Assembly: GCA_020697025.1 (NCBI GenBank)
Contig: JAJFBO010000023.1
Coordinates: 1 to 9,773, forward strand
Length of the DNA stretch: 9,773 nt
From: Burkholderiales bacterium
Lineage (GTDB): Bacteria; Pseudomonadota; Gammaproteobacteria; Burkholderiales; UBA11063
Reading direction: 5' to 3'
The position numbers and the translations under genes are program-made. The notes beneath the pieces are model-generated. The model searched no databases, was not told the origin of the DNA, and worked only from the letters and a program-made list of their open reading frames with translations. Below are positions 1 through 8,214 of the stretch, one piece after another; the first letter of the stretch is position 1, and every line of letters starts with the position of its first letter.

Positions 1-3000
1 TGATTACTATACGAAGATAATAGTAAATAATATGCAGCTAATAATACTGAATATAGGCTTACTCCTAACTCTTTTGCAAAGTCTCGTAATCGTTTTGAAA
101 CATCTTCAACTAATCTGAAATAAACATTAGCTCCAGCATAATCCATAGTTAATGGTCTTGGTTTGTCTGTCATCAAATGTAAGTTTTCATAACCCGATAA
201 CTGTGCTTTCCAATAATCTAACTGTATATTTAACATTTCCCCACTTAAGTTTTCGCGTTGCCATAAAGCATAATCTTTATATTGAATATCCATACTAGAC
301 AGATTTGCTACTACTGGTTCATGATTCTGCCTCTTACCTGCCATAGCTAACCCATGATAATATTTATATTTCAGGTTAATTTCATACAAGAGCACATCTA
401 TTGACCAACCATCAAAAGCTATATGGTGAATAACTATCGCTAAAATCTTATTTGTCTGTGACTTCAACTTATTCTGGTTTGCTTTTTTTCTTTGATAAAA
501 ATCAATTTTTATTGGATATTCACTATCCAACTTAAACACACGGTTACAAGTATTAGTAAGAATCTTATGTAACTCTCCTAAATCTGTGTAAGTATGCTTC
601 TTAAATAGCGCATGTATATTAAACTCTAAAACCTCTTGATATGCATTTGAGTTCTCATCTTGTTTAATAATAGTTCTTAATATCTCATGACGTTTAACTA
701 TATCTTCCAGAGCTCTAAATAAACATTCTTCATTAATATTATCTAATAGCTTTAATATTATTGGAATATTATAAGCATTTGTTCCCTGCTCCAAGTTATC
801 AATAAACCATAAACGTTCTTGAGCAAAGGATAATTTATAGTCTTTGAGATTTGATAAATTGTATTTGCTTATTTTTATTTCTTGATTATCACCAGAGCAA
901 TGGACTATATAGTCAGATAATTTTTCAATATTTTTATATTTAAAAATATCAGCCACAACAAGTTTAGCATTTTTGATCCATTTATTAAGCTCATTTACCA
1001 GCTTAATTGCCAATATTGAATTACCACCAAGTCTGAAGAAATCTGTGGTTATAGATAATTTATCGGCTTCTAACCCCAAAATACCGGCAAAGACTTCAAC
1101 TACCGATCTATCTAATTCATCACGGGGAGCTATATACTCACTTGCAGTATCTAGGAATTCTGGATTAGGTAAAGCCTTCCTGTCTAATTTACCGTTTATA
1201 GTCAATGGAAGTTTATCCAAATGAATCAGTATATTTGGTATCATATAATCCGGTAATTTCTGATTCAAATAATTTAAAATAGCCGCCTCATCTAATTTAA
1301 TTTCAGTTACATAATAACCAACTAAATACTTATTACCTGTTTTATTACTAGCAGTATCAAGCTGCTCTAGTGCTAATACAACTGCTTGTTTTATTTCTGG
1401 ATATGCAGTTAATTGTGATTCTATCTCGCTTAATTCAATCCTAAAACCTCTTATCTTAACCTGGAAATCATTACGTCCTATATACTCAATATTTCCATCA
1501 GGCAACATACGCACCAGATCTCCAGTTTTGTAGATTCTAGAATTCACATAGGATAACTTTTGTGATTTCTGCTGGAATGGATTAGATAAAAAACATTTCT
1601 TGGTTAATTCTGGAAGATTTAAGTACCCTCTGGCTAACCCTACACCACCTATATAAAGTTCACCTATGCTCCCAACTGGCAACGGATTTAAATCACTATT
1701 TAAAATATAAAGTCTTGTTCCATGAATTGGATATCCAATAGTTACTAAATTTTCATTCACTTTATTATTATAATTGCTTATATCAAATGTCACTTCACCT
1801 GTTTCTGTAGGACCATAATAATTTACGAAATTTACTTTTTGGTTCTTATTTACCAAAGATTTGTTAAAGCCTTCACCACTAAGATTTATTGTTTTCAAGC
1901 TTTCAAATGCATTTGCTCTATCTAAGTTATCATAAATGGCGTATAATTGTGAGGGTACAAAATGGCAAATATTAATATTATATTTCCTAATTAAATTACA
2001 GATTTCCGCAATGTCAAAAATATTTTTAGTGATATATAAACTGCCGCCTGTTGTAAAAACAGTAAAAATATCAGAGAAGGAAACATCAAATACATAGTTT
2101 GTTTTAAATAAATATCTGCTATTAGCATTTATTTTACTTTTTTCTATCATTGCAATAACTCTAATTAATGCACCTTTATGCTCAATCATAACGCCCTTAG
2201 GTTTTCCTGTAGTTCCACTCGTATAGATCACATAGGCCAGATTACTACTGCTGATATTTGATTTCGGATTAGATTCTGAATATTTATCTAATACTTGAGC
2301 AAACTCATTATTATCTATACTTAAAATGTCGATAGATGGAACCCCGCTTATCCAGGAATGACAGTTTAAGCTGGAATAAGATTTTGAGTCAGTTATTAAG
2401 ACCTTAACTTGCGTGTCTTCCAAAATATAAGTAATCCGTTCATCTGGATAACCTGGATCTATGGGCATATAAGCAGCACCAGCTTTAAGCACCCCAAGTA
2501 TTGCAATTAGCATATACTCACTTCTATCCAGACAAAGAGCTACTAAATCATCAGCTTTAATATGATAAGTAGATCTTAAATAATTAGCGAACTGATTTGC
2601 TTTTTTATTTAATTCTTTATATGTCAGTTGTATATCTTCATATACCACTGCAATATTATTTGGCGTTATAGCTACCTGTTCTTCAAATAATTTATGAATA
2701 ATCTTATCTTCTGAATACTCTCTTTCTATTTGATTATAGCTAATCACCGACTCATTATATTCTTCTATACTTAAGAATTTTATTCCACTTAATTTAGTAT
2801 GTTTATCACTTTTTACTATGTTTTCTAATATAATTTTATATGTCTTAACTAAATTTTCTATTGTAGAATGATTATATAAGCTAGTCCTATAATTAAAACT
2901 TCCAGCTAGTTCCAAGCCTGAATCATCTATCATTGTCGTTATATCAAACTGGGCTACTGTAGGTACTTCAAAATCATATATCTCAAAAAGCGGTGTATCT

Positions 3001-6000
3001 GCATTGGGCCTTTTTAGGTCTTTCTCAGTTCTGGATCCTCCAAAACTTTGCACTCCAAACATTACCTGAAATATTGGATGACGGGATTGGTTCTTCTCTA
3101 CTTTTAAATGATCCACTAATTTTTCAAAGGGTAAATCCTGATGTAGCTGTGCATCAATTACTTTATTGCCAATATTACTTAAATACTCAAATACTGTTTG
3201 CTTTGTATCTATCTCACAACGTATGGCTAATGTATTTACAAAAAAACCAATCAAATTCTCTAAACCAGTATAATGTCGGTTAGCAACTGGCGCTCCTATT
3301 ACTATATCTTTTTGATTGCTATATACAGATAAGAGTAAGTAATAACAACCTAATAGTACTGAATAAAAGCTTATACCTAACTCTTTTGCAAGTTCTCGTA
3401 GCTGTGTTGAAATATCTTCATCTAGATTAAAATAAACATTTGCTCCAGCATAATCCAGGATTAATGGTCTTGGCTTATCTATCATTAAGTGCAAATTATC
3501 ATAACCATGTAGCTGAGCTTTCCAGTAATCTAATTGTTTAGCTAATATTTCTTCACTTAAATATTCGCGTTGCCACAAAGCATAATCTTTGTATTGAATT
3601 GATAATGGTTGTAAAAATGAATGGAAAGAAGCATGCTCGTTAATCTTCAGTTCCCTATAGTACTTGTATATTTTATTCACTTCATATAAAAACACATCCT
3701 TCGACCATCCATCAAAAGCTATATGGTGGATTACTATTGCTAAAACTTTATCTGCATTGTTTTTGTTTTTATAAAAGTCTATTTTTATTGGATATTCATT
3801 ATCTAACTTAAATATATAATTACAGTTAAGGGTTAATTTTCTATGCAAATCTCTTGTGTTAGTATAAGCATGCTTATTAATTAGTGCATATATACTGAAC
3901 TTCAACACTTCTTGATATGAATTAGTGTTAGCATCTTGTTTAATAGTAGTTCTTAATATCTCATGACGCTTAACAATATCTTCCATGGCTCTAAATAAAT
4001 ATTCTTCATTGGTGCTTTCTGATAGCTTCAATATTATTGGAATATTATAAGCATTTGTTCCCTGTTCTAGATTATCAATAAACCATAACCTCTCCTGAGC
4101 AAAGGATAGTTTATACTCTTCTGGATTTATTAGATTATATTTACTTATTTTAACTTCTTGATAACTAGCGTCACTAGAATGATGGACTATATAGTCAGAT
4201 AATTTTTCAATATTTTTATATTTAAAAATATCAGCGACAGATAGTTTTACATTTGGAATCTGTTTCTTAAGCTGGTTTATTAACTTAATTGCCAATATAG
4301 AATTACCACCAAGTTGAAAAAAATCAGCATTAATAGACAATTTATCCGGATTTAAAGTCAAAGCCCTTGCAAATACAGTAACTAATGCCTTATCCAATTT
4401 ATTACGTGGAATTATATATTTGGATCTAATATCTGGTCTTGGTAACGCCTTACTGTTTAATTTACCATTAATAGATAATGGTAATTTCTCTAAAAAAACA
4501 AAAATCCTTGGTACCATATAATCAGGTAGCCCTTGATTTAGGTATTTTAGAATAGCCGCTTCATCTAACTTAGCCTTAGCTACATAATAAGCTACTAAAT
4601 ACTTATTACTGGTTACATTACAATCCACATCTGGATTTTCGAAAGCTAATACGACCGCTTGTTTTATTTCTGGATAAGCAGTTAATTGCGACGCTATTTC
4701 ACCTAATTCAATTCTGAATCCACGAATTTTAACTTGGAAATCATTCCGACCAATATACTCGATATTACCATCGGGTAGCATACGCACCAGGTCCCCAGTT
4801 TTATAGATTCTGGCATTTATATTAGATATTTTTTGGGCTGCCGACTGAAATGGATTTGAGAGAAAGCGTTCCTTAGTTAATTCTGGAAGATTTAGGTACC
4901 CACGGGCTAAACCTTCACCACCTATATATAATTCACCAATTTCCCTTTTCGGAACTGGCAGCATGCATTTATCTAAAATGTAAGCTTTTTCATTTGGCAG
5001 TGGTTGGCCTATAGAAATAATATTATCTTTATTTAATTTTGCATAAGTTGACCAAATCGTTGTCTCCGTGGGTCCATAGACATTAATAATATTAAATCTA
5101 ATGTTTTTATGATTACTTGCATATTCATGAATAAATTTGACATCTTTACGAACTAGCGCCTCACCACCAATTAAAATGTTTATTTCTTTTTTCTTTTTAG
5201 ATTTAATATATATTTGCTCAAACAATAAATTAATCTTTGATGGAGTTAATTGAATATAGCCATATCTACTTATATCAATTCTGCAAGATAAATTTAAAAA
5301 TTTATCTAAGTTAGCCAATTCCACATAATTACCATTTATCAACGGAATAATATATTCCAAACCAAATATATCGAATACATAGTTTGTTGTACTTAAGCAA
5401 TTTAGTTGCTGATTTTTTCTATTAAATACCCGATCCATAAACCCAAGTATAAACAATAATAGCTGACGCTGTTCAATCATAACGCCTTTGGGCCTTCCTG
5501 TAGTACCACTGGTATAGATAACATAAGCTAGATTACCACTATTTATATTTAACTCTGGATTAGTTATAGAATATTTTCCCAAAATTTGTATAAACTCTTT
5601 GTTATCTATTATTAGGATAGCTATCCGGTCATCCTTGGACACATACGCATTAGAAATGCAATGATCTAGATTCACAACTACGTGGGAATGACAAATGGCT
5701 AAGGAATAACATTTAATATCAGTAATTAATACTTTAGCTTTGGTGTCTTTTAATATAAAATTAATTCTATCATTTGGATATCCTGGATCTATCGGTACAT
5801 ATGCTCCACCTGCTTTTAATACCCCAAGTATAGCAATTAATATATGCTCGTTTCTCTCCAGACAAAGTGCAACTAAATCATCAGCTTTAATATCATAATT
5901 AGCTCTTAAATAATTAGCTAATTGATTGGACCTTTGGTTTAGCTCACTATATGTGAGTTGTATGTCTTCATAAACTACCGCAATATTATTTGGGGTTTTT

Positions 6001-6158
6001 GCTGCTTGCTCCTCAAATAACTGATGAATAAGTTTATTTTGTTGATAGCTTTTATCGATTTGATTGTATTTGACCACTAAATTGAAACGTTCTTCTTTGT
6101 TTAAAAGATTCTTCTCACATAAGTGTGTTTTTGTGCTTATTTCTATGACTTGCTCCAT
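1..6158 (-). CDS. Nonribosomal peptide synthetase, A-T-C-A-T-C..., 3' end outside window
   Basis: Cytoplasmic multidomain enzyme that activates amino acids as adenylates, loads them on phosphopantetheine arms and joins them. One frame stays open for 2052 codons from ATG 6158 to the edge; an in-frame TAG lies 9 nt before the ATG and the RBS is weak (GTAGAG). Visible order: A1 about 45-570 (A3 motif YTSGTTGRPKG 215-225, Asp263 of the FD motif, A10 Lys566); T1 with carrier Ser620 in LGGNS; C1 from LSFAQERLWF (684-693) with HHIAFDG 811-817; A2 about 1140-1660 (Asp1358, Lys1657); T2 with Ser1714; C2 from 1776 with HHIAFDG 1911-1917, then cut. Both C domains keep the catalytic HHxxxDG and resemble the LCL type; no epimerase, methylase or cyclase domain is seen. 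With no N-terminal C domain, module 1 looks like an initiation module. By alignment to GrsA the A1 code is DILQLGVIWK, close to the known glycine code; A2 reads DVSHNSYEVK, unassigned. Family certain; substrates tentative. Confidence 0.96.
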   Translation of the reverse strand, partial: MEQVIEISTKTHLCEKNLLNKEERFNLVVKYNQIDKSYQQNKLIHQLFEEQAAKTPNNIAVVYEDIQLTYSELNQRSNQLANYLRANYDIKADDLVALCLERNEHILIAILGVLKAGGAYVPIDPGYPNDRINFILKDTKAKVLITDIKCYSLAICHSHVVVNLDHCISNAYVSKDDRIAILIIDNKEFIQILGKYSITNPELNINSGNLAYVIYTSGTTGRPKGVMIEQRQLLLFILGFMDRVFNRKNQQLNCLSTTNYVFDIFGLEYIIPLINGNYVELANLDKFLNLSCRIDISRYGYIQLTPSKINLLFEQIYIKSKKKKEINILIGGEALVRKDVKFIHEYASNHKNIRFNIINVYGPTETTIWSTYAKLNKDNIISIGQPLPNEKAYILDKCMLPVPKREIGELYIGGEGLARGYLNLPELTKERFLSNPFQSAAQKISNINARIYKTGDLVRMLPDGNIEYIGRNDFQVKIRGFRIELGEIASQLTAYPEIKQAVVLAFENPDVDCNVTSNKYLVAYYVAKAKLDEAAILKYLNQGLPDYMVPRIFVFLEKLPLSINGKLNSKALPRPDIRSKYIIPRNKLDKALVTVFARALTLNPDKLSINADFFQLGGNSILAIKLINQLKKQIPNVKLSVADIFKYKNIEKLSDYIVHHSSDASYQEVKISKYNLINPEEYKLSFAQERLWFIDNLEQGTNAYNIPIILKLSESTNEEYLFRAMEDIVKRHEILRTTIKQDANTNSYQEVLKFSIYALINKHAYTNTRDLHRKLTLNCNYIFKLDNEYPIKIDFYKNKNNADKVLAIVIHHIAFDGWSKDVFLYEVNKIYKYYRELKINEHASFHSFLQPLSIQYKDYALWQREYLSEEILAKQLDYWKAQLHGYDNLHLMIDKPRPLILDYAGANVYFNLDEDISTQLRELAKELGISFYSVLLGCYYLLLSVYSNQKDIVIGAPVANRHYTGLENLIGFFVNTLAIRCEIDTKQTVFEYLSNIGNKVIDAQLHQDLPFEKLVDHLKVEKNQSRHPIFQVMFGVQSFGGSRTEKDLKRPNADTPLFEIYDFEVPTVAQFDITTMIDDSGLELAGSFNYRTSLYNHSTIENLVKTYKIILENIVKSDKHTKLSGIKFLSIEEYNESVISYNQIEREYSEDKIIHKLFEEQVAITPNNIAVVYEDIQLTYKELNKKANQFANYLRSTYHIKADDLVALCLDRSEYMLIAILGVLKAGAAYMPIDPGYPDERITYILEDTQVKVLITDSKSYSSLNCHSWISGVPSIDILSIDNNEFAQVLDKYSESNPKSNISSSNLAYVIYTSGTTGKPKGVMIEHKGALIRVIAMIEKSKINANSRYLFKTNYVFDVSFSDIFTVFTTGGSLYITKNIFDIAEICNLIRKYNINICHFVPSQLYAIYDNLDRANAFESLKTINLSGEGFNKSLVNKNQKVNFVNYYGPTETGEVTFDISNYNNKVNENLVTIGYPIHGTRLYILNSDLNPLPVGSIGELYIGGVGLARGYLNLPELTKKCFLSNPFQQKSQKLSYVNSRIYKTGDLVRMLPDGNIEYIGRNDFQVKIRGFRIELSEIESQLTAYPEIKQAVVLALEQLDTASNKTGNKYLVGYYVTEIKLDEAAILNYLNQKLPDYMIPNILIHLDKLPLTINGKLDRKALPNPEFLDTASEYIAPRDELDRSVVEVFAGILGLEADKLSITTDFFRLGGNSILAIKLVNELNKWIKNAKLVVADIFKYKNIEKLSDYIVHCSGDNQEIKISKYNLSNLKDYKLSFAQERLWFIDNLEQGTNAYNIPIILKLLDNINEECLFRALEDIVKRHEILRTIIKQDENSNAYQEVLEFNIHALFKKHTYTDLGELHKILTNTCNRVFKLDSEYPIKIDFYQRKKANQNKLKSQTNKILAIVIHHIAFDGWSIDVLLYEINLKYKYYHGLAMAGKRQNHEPVVANLSSMDIQYKDYALWQRENLSGEMLNIQLDYWKAQLSGYENLHLMTDKPRPLTMDYAGANVYFRLVEDVSKRLRDFAKELGVSLYSVLLAAYYLLLSSYSN
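900..953. repeat. 54-bp exact repeat, copy in module 2
   Basis: Identical base for base to 4182-4235. It encodes the end of carrier domain T2 and the start of the T-C linker (ADIFKYKNIEKLSDYIVH). The matching stretch in module 1 lies in the equivalent place, about 3.28 kb away. Such perfect DNA identity between modules, silent positions included, suggests recent duplication or gene conversion rather than only protein-level constraint. Confidence 0.9.
4182..4235. repeat. 54-bp exact repeat, copy in module 1
   Basis: Partner of 900-953, in the same orientation, covering the end of carrier domain T1 and the start of the linker to C1. A second exact match of 35 bp lies nearby, 4030-4064 against 754-788, in the N-terminal part of the two C domains. 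Confidence 0.9.
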
Positions 6159-6221
6159 ATTAATCTAACTCTACCCTTTAACATTCAAATATCTCTCGGG
6201 TTTTATCAAAATAGCAGCTAA

Positions 6222-6234
6222 CATTATCATTATT
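6222..6234 (-). promoter_or_regulatory. Possible Fur-box half site in the NRPS leader
   Basis: Read on the minus strand, 6234-6223 is AATAATGATAAT, which matches 11 of 12 bases of the first two hexamers of the classical Fur box (GATAATGATAATCATTATC). The third hexamer is not conserved. It sits 65 nt before the NRPS start codon, downstream of the predicted transcription start. In DNA this AT-rich a chance match is quite possible. Confidence 0.25.
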
Positions 6235-6330
6235 CCATAGAAAGTCATAAACTATTTATTGGATTATGATAGTCTAAATAAATAAAAGATACCATCTGAC
6301 TCATTAAAAAATATTTTTGCTGATAACTTT

Positions 6331-6350
6331 TGATAATATAATAATTATCA
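6331..6350. promoter_or_regulatory. Palindromic operator, Fur-box-like, over the NRPS -10
   Basis: TGATAAT, 6 bp, ATTATCA form a perfect 7-bp inverted repeat. The inner sequence GATAATATAATAATTATC differs from the 19-bp Fur consensus by one missing G and one C-to-A change. A further inverted repeat, GCTGATAA (6319-6326) with TTATCAGC (6345-6352), overlaps the same place. The palindrome covers the predicted -10 hexamer, where a bound repressor would block RNA polymerase. Symmetry is directly seen; the assignment to Fur is inference, and the one-base shorter spacing counts against it. Confidence 0.4.
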
Positions 6351-6363
6351 GCAGTATTGTCAG
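6335..6363 (-). promoter_or_regulatory. Candidate sigma-70 promoter of the NRPS gene
   Basis: On the minus strand CTGACA (6363-6358) resembles the -35 TTGACA, and TATATT (6340-6335) resembles the -10 TATAAT; each matches 5 of 6 bases, and the spacer is 17 bp. Transcription would start near 6328, leaving a leader of about 170 nt before the ATG at 6158. It is the best match I found in the gap, but very AT-rich DNA yields many -10-like hexamers. Confidence 0.4.
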
Positions 6364-6520
6364 TTAAATTATAGATAAAAATTCTTTACCATATGCTACT
6401 TTTTATTATTTTGATTTTTGATTAGTCTGCCAATTTTATATATTTAGGTATAACCTAACTGCATCCGTGAAAGTATAAAAGACTTAGTTATAAAAACCAT
6501 ATTATATATATGTATATTAT

Positions 6521-6543
6521 TTATCATATTTGACAGATGATAA
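6521..6543. repeat. Short inverted repeat TTATCAT-N9-ATGATAA
   Basis: Perfect 7-bp arms at 6521-6527 and 6537-6543. The right arm runs on as GATGATAATAT, again similar to the GATAAT hexamers seen near the NRPS promoter. It may be an operator or a chance AT-rich palindrome. No gene starts close to it. Confidence 0.3.
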
Positions 6544-6727
6544 TATAACATACATCAAAGATTTATACAACTATTTTTTAGTATTTTAGAAAAATGCATT
6601 TGAAATGAGTACAAAACATCAATTACAACGTTAATGAAATAATGGCCTCTATTAGCCATATTAATGAATAGTCTAAGATGATAATAAAAGAATGGAATTT
6701 ATGTAGAGACAATTATGCAGCAAATAA

Positions 6728-6875
6728 GCACTTGGTTTGATTTGGATTATTACAAGTGCCTCACATATTATTACTGCCCCATAACTTATTAAGTTACCTC
6801 TTAAGTGGGATGTTTGTTTTAATTTTAGTGGGGCACTTGGCTTAAGGATGGATGGGGCAGTTCTTTAATAATATG
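6728..6875. repeat. Cluster of inverted and direct repeats, possible MITE or IS-end remnant
   Basis: Arms CATATTATT plus ACTGCCCCAT (6764-6782) are matched in reverse by ATGGGGCAGT, 5 extra bases, then AATAATATG (6852-6875). GCACTTGG occurs directly at 6728-6735 and 6833-6840, and both face CAAGTGC at 6753-6759. A motif near GTGGGGCACTT recurs at about 6804, 6828 and 6852 on the plus strand and at about 6763 and 6782 on the minus strand. Repeated end motifs in both orientations can mark transposase-binding ends of an IS or a MITE, or an operator array. No transposase is nearby. On the minus strand the GCACTTG/CAAGTGC stem is followed by TTATTT, so it could also act as a weak terminator for the hydrolase operon. 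Confidence 0.45.
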
Positions 6876-6995
6876 CAACCAAAATCTATGCAATGTGTAA
6901 TTTCTAAATATGTAATACTAGCATTATGCATCTTATTTTAAACATTCATTAAACATACCTGTTTGGATATATAAGATTTGGCTGGCATAACTTAT

Positions 6996-8183
6996 TTAAT
7001 TATCTGAAACTCTGTGCGTAGTATTTTTTACTTTAAGATATTGATTGAAAAAAAGTAAAAGTTGTTCATTAACAGCAGCAGCAATATTCCAACCATTACC
7101 TAAACCATTAAATCTTTTATCAGGATTATTATTCGCTACCTGGGCTGCTTTACTTATTACAGGAAGATATGCAAGAGTCGCTTGATCAGAAAAACTCATA
7201 TGCAATGTATATTTATTTTGATTTGGATCAAGCCTATTACGTAAAATATAAATATATTTGTCTTTTCTTAATGGGTTATTTTTATATAAATATGGAAAAT
7301 TTCCTGACTTATTTTTTAAATATATTTCAGAAGAAAACATTTCTAGAAAAGGAGCTTTAAAATCTCGGTCCGAAGGATTTGGATATATATTATCCCAGGC
7401 TAAATCCAGAGTAACAACAGCTTGGACCTTCTGCTTTTCTGCAAAATGTACAACTGTACCAGCTCCTAGAGAATGTCCAAGGAGTCCAACATGTTGAAAG
7501 TCTATTGAATTAGTTATAGATGTTGACAATTTTTTCCTTAAAACTTGCTTATAGATAAAAGATAAATCTTGCCAATTTATCATAAAAAGCGACTTTCCAC
7601 CTTCTTTAGTTTTGGGTAAATAACTATTAACAAAATTTCCGTTAGATAATTTAAAACCTCCATTTAAAAATTCACTATTTATTGCAACAACAATATAGCC
7701 ATAACTTACTAATGTGGTTAATATATTTTCGTACATCTGTGGTGAAACATCATAACCAGATGTAAAGAATATAACTGGATATTTGCCTTTAACAATTTTT
7801 GCCTCTGGTATTGAAAAGCTTTGTAAATGATTTATCTGATCTATTTCATCTACACTAGCATTCTTATAATATTCCCCTACCATTTTTATAAAATCTGATC
7901 GTGGCTCATATCTGGAAGCCCCACTTTCATTCGTCGGATAATATACCCGTATTCTTACTTCATTACAGTGATTGGGATTATTTTGGCTAAAACTATTTTT
8001 ATTAACAACTGCTGCAAACTCACTAGGACAAGCATCTGTATTAATCCAGTGATAATCAACAAACCCTATATTGAAAGCCCCAGACGGGCTAACAAGGTAA
8101 CTATCCGGAGATAATGTTTGTGCAATTAAAAAAATAGGCAAACAAAATATTATTAACATAAAACATTTAATTAGGTTATTCAT
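6996..8183 (-). CDS. Secreted alpha/beta hydrolase, PAF-acetylhydrolase-like
   Basis: A 395-residue serine hydrolase. Residues 1-21 form a signal peptide (Lys6, hydrophobic core about 8-20, likely cut after LIA), so it probably acts outside the cytoplasm. The nucleophile is Ser238 in GHSLG (236-240). Asp260 in VVTLDLAWD and His328 in YTLHMSFSD complete the triad; the H-x-x-F-x-D pattern and the strand YPVIFFTSG (135-143) are typical of the platelet-activating-factor acetylhydrolase/Lp-PLA2 family, which cleaves short or oxidised sn-2 acyl chains from phospholipids. Length suits the family. It follows the exporter gene by 31 bp with only a weak RBS (AAGAAA) and is the last gene of the apparent operon. 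Substrate is unknown: a lipid, an ester in the peptide product, or a host molecule are all possible. Fold and triad are confident; the exact activity is not. Confidence 0.88.
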   Translation of the reverse strand: MNNLIKCFMLIIFCLPIFLIAQTLSPDSYLVSPSGAFNIGFVDYHWINTDACPSEFAAVVNKNSFSQNNPNHCNEVRIRVYYPTNESGASRYEPRSDFIKMVGEYYKNASVDEIDQINHLQSFSIPEAKIVKGKYPVIFFTSGYDVSPQMYENILTTLVSYGYIVVAINSEFLNGGFKLSNGNFVNSYLPKTKEGGKSLFMINWQDLSFIYKQVLRKKLSTSITNSIDFQHVGLLGHSLGAGTVVHFAEKQKVQAVVTLDLAWDNIYPNPSDRDFKAPFLEMFSSEIYLKNKSGNFPYLYKNNPLRKDKYIYILRNRLDPNQNKYTLHMSFSDQATLAYLPVISKAAQVANNNPDKRFNGLGNGWNIAAAVNEQLLLFFNQYLKVKNTTHRVSDN

Positions 8184-8214
8184 TTTTATTATTTCTTAAA
8201 AAATATTATTACTA

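Larger units (their letters stand above)
6159..6995. other. 837-bp intergenic region between hydrolase and NRPS
   Basis: No convincing coding frame, tRNA or rRNA is visible here. The part nearest the NRPS (6159-6363) holds a candidate promoter, Fur-like motifs and a predicted leader of about 170 nt. The middle (about 6376-6720) is very AT-rich with one short inverted repeat at 6521-6543 and nothing else I can name. The part from 6728 to 6875 is a cluster of GC-richer inverted and direct repeats. 6876-6995, just after the hydrolase stop, shows no clear Rho-independent terminator. A gap this long sets the NRPS apart from the upstream operon and implies its own promoter. Confidence 0.75.

Noticed and set aside
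973..1224. Plus-strand open frame of 83 codons
   Set aside because: It lies opposite the conserved A2-T2 junction of the NRPS, has no family resemblance and follows from the codon pattern of the real gene.
2993..3283. Plus-strand open frame of 96 codons
   Set aside because: Antisense to the end of the C1 domain, which is clearly coding on the minus strand; no RBS or recognisable domain.
1..4300. Long-range DNA repeats read as a CRISPR or tandem array
   Set aside because: The repeats are two homologous NRPS modules about 3.3 kb apart, not short repeats with spacers.
1..6158. Possible frameshift or pseudogene in the NRPS
   Set aside because: Reading triplets at several points (near 3, 1800, 3000, 4500 and 5470) gives the same frame with the catalytic residues I looked for present, so the visible part appears intact.
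7169..7497. Two overlapping plus-strand open frames
   Set aside because: They run antisense through the catalytic region of the PAF-acetylhydrolase-like gene and overlap each other in different frames, which marks them as shadows.
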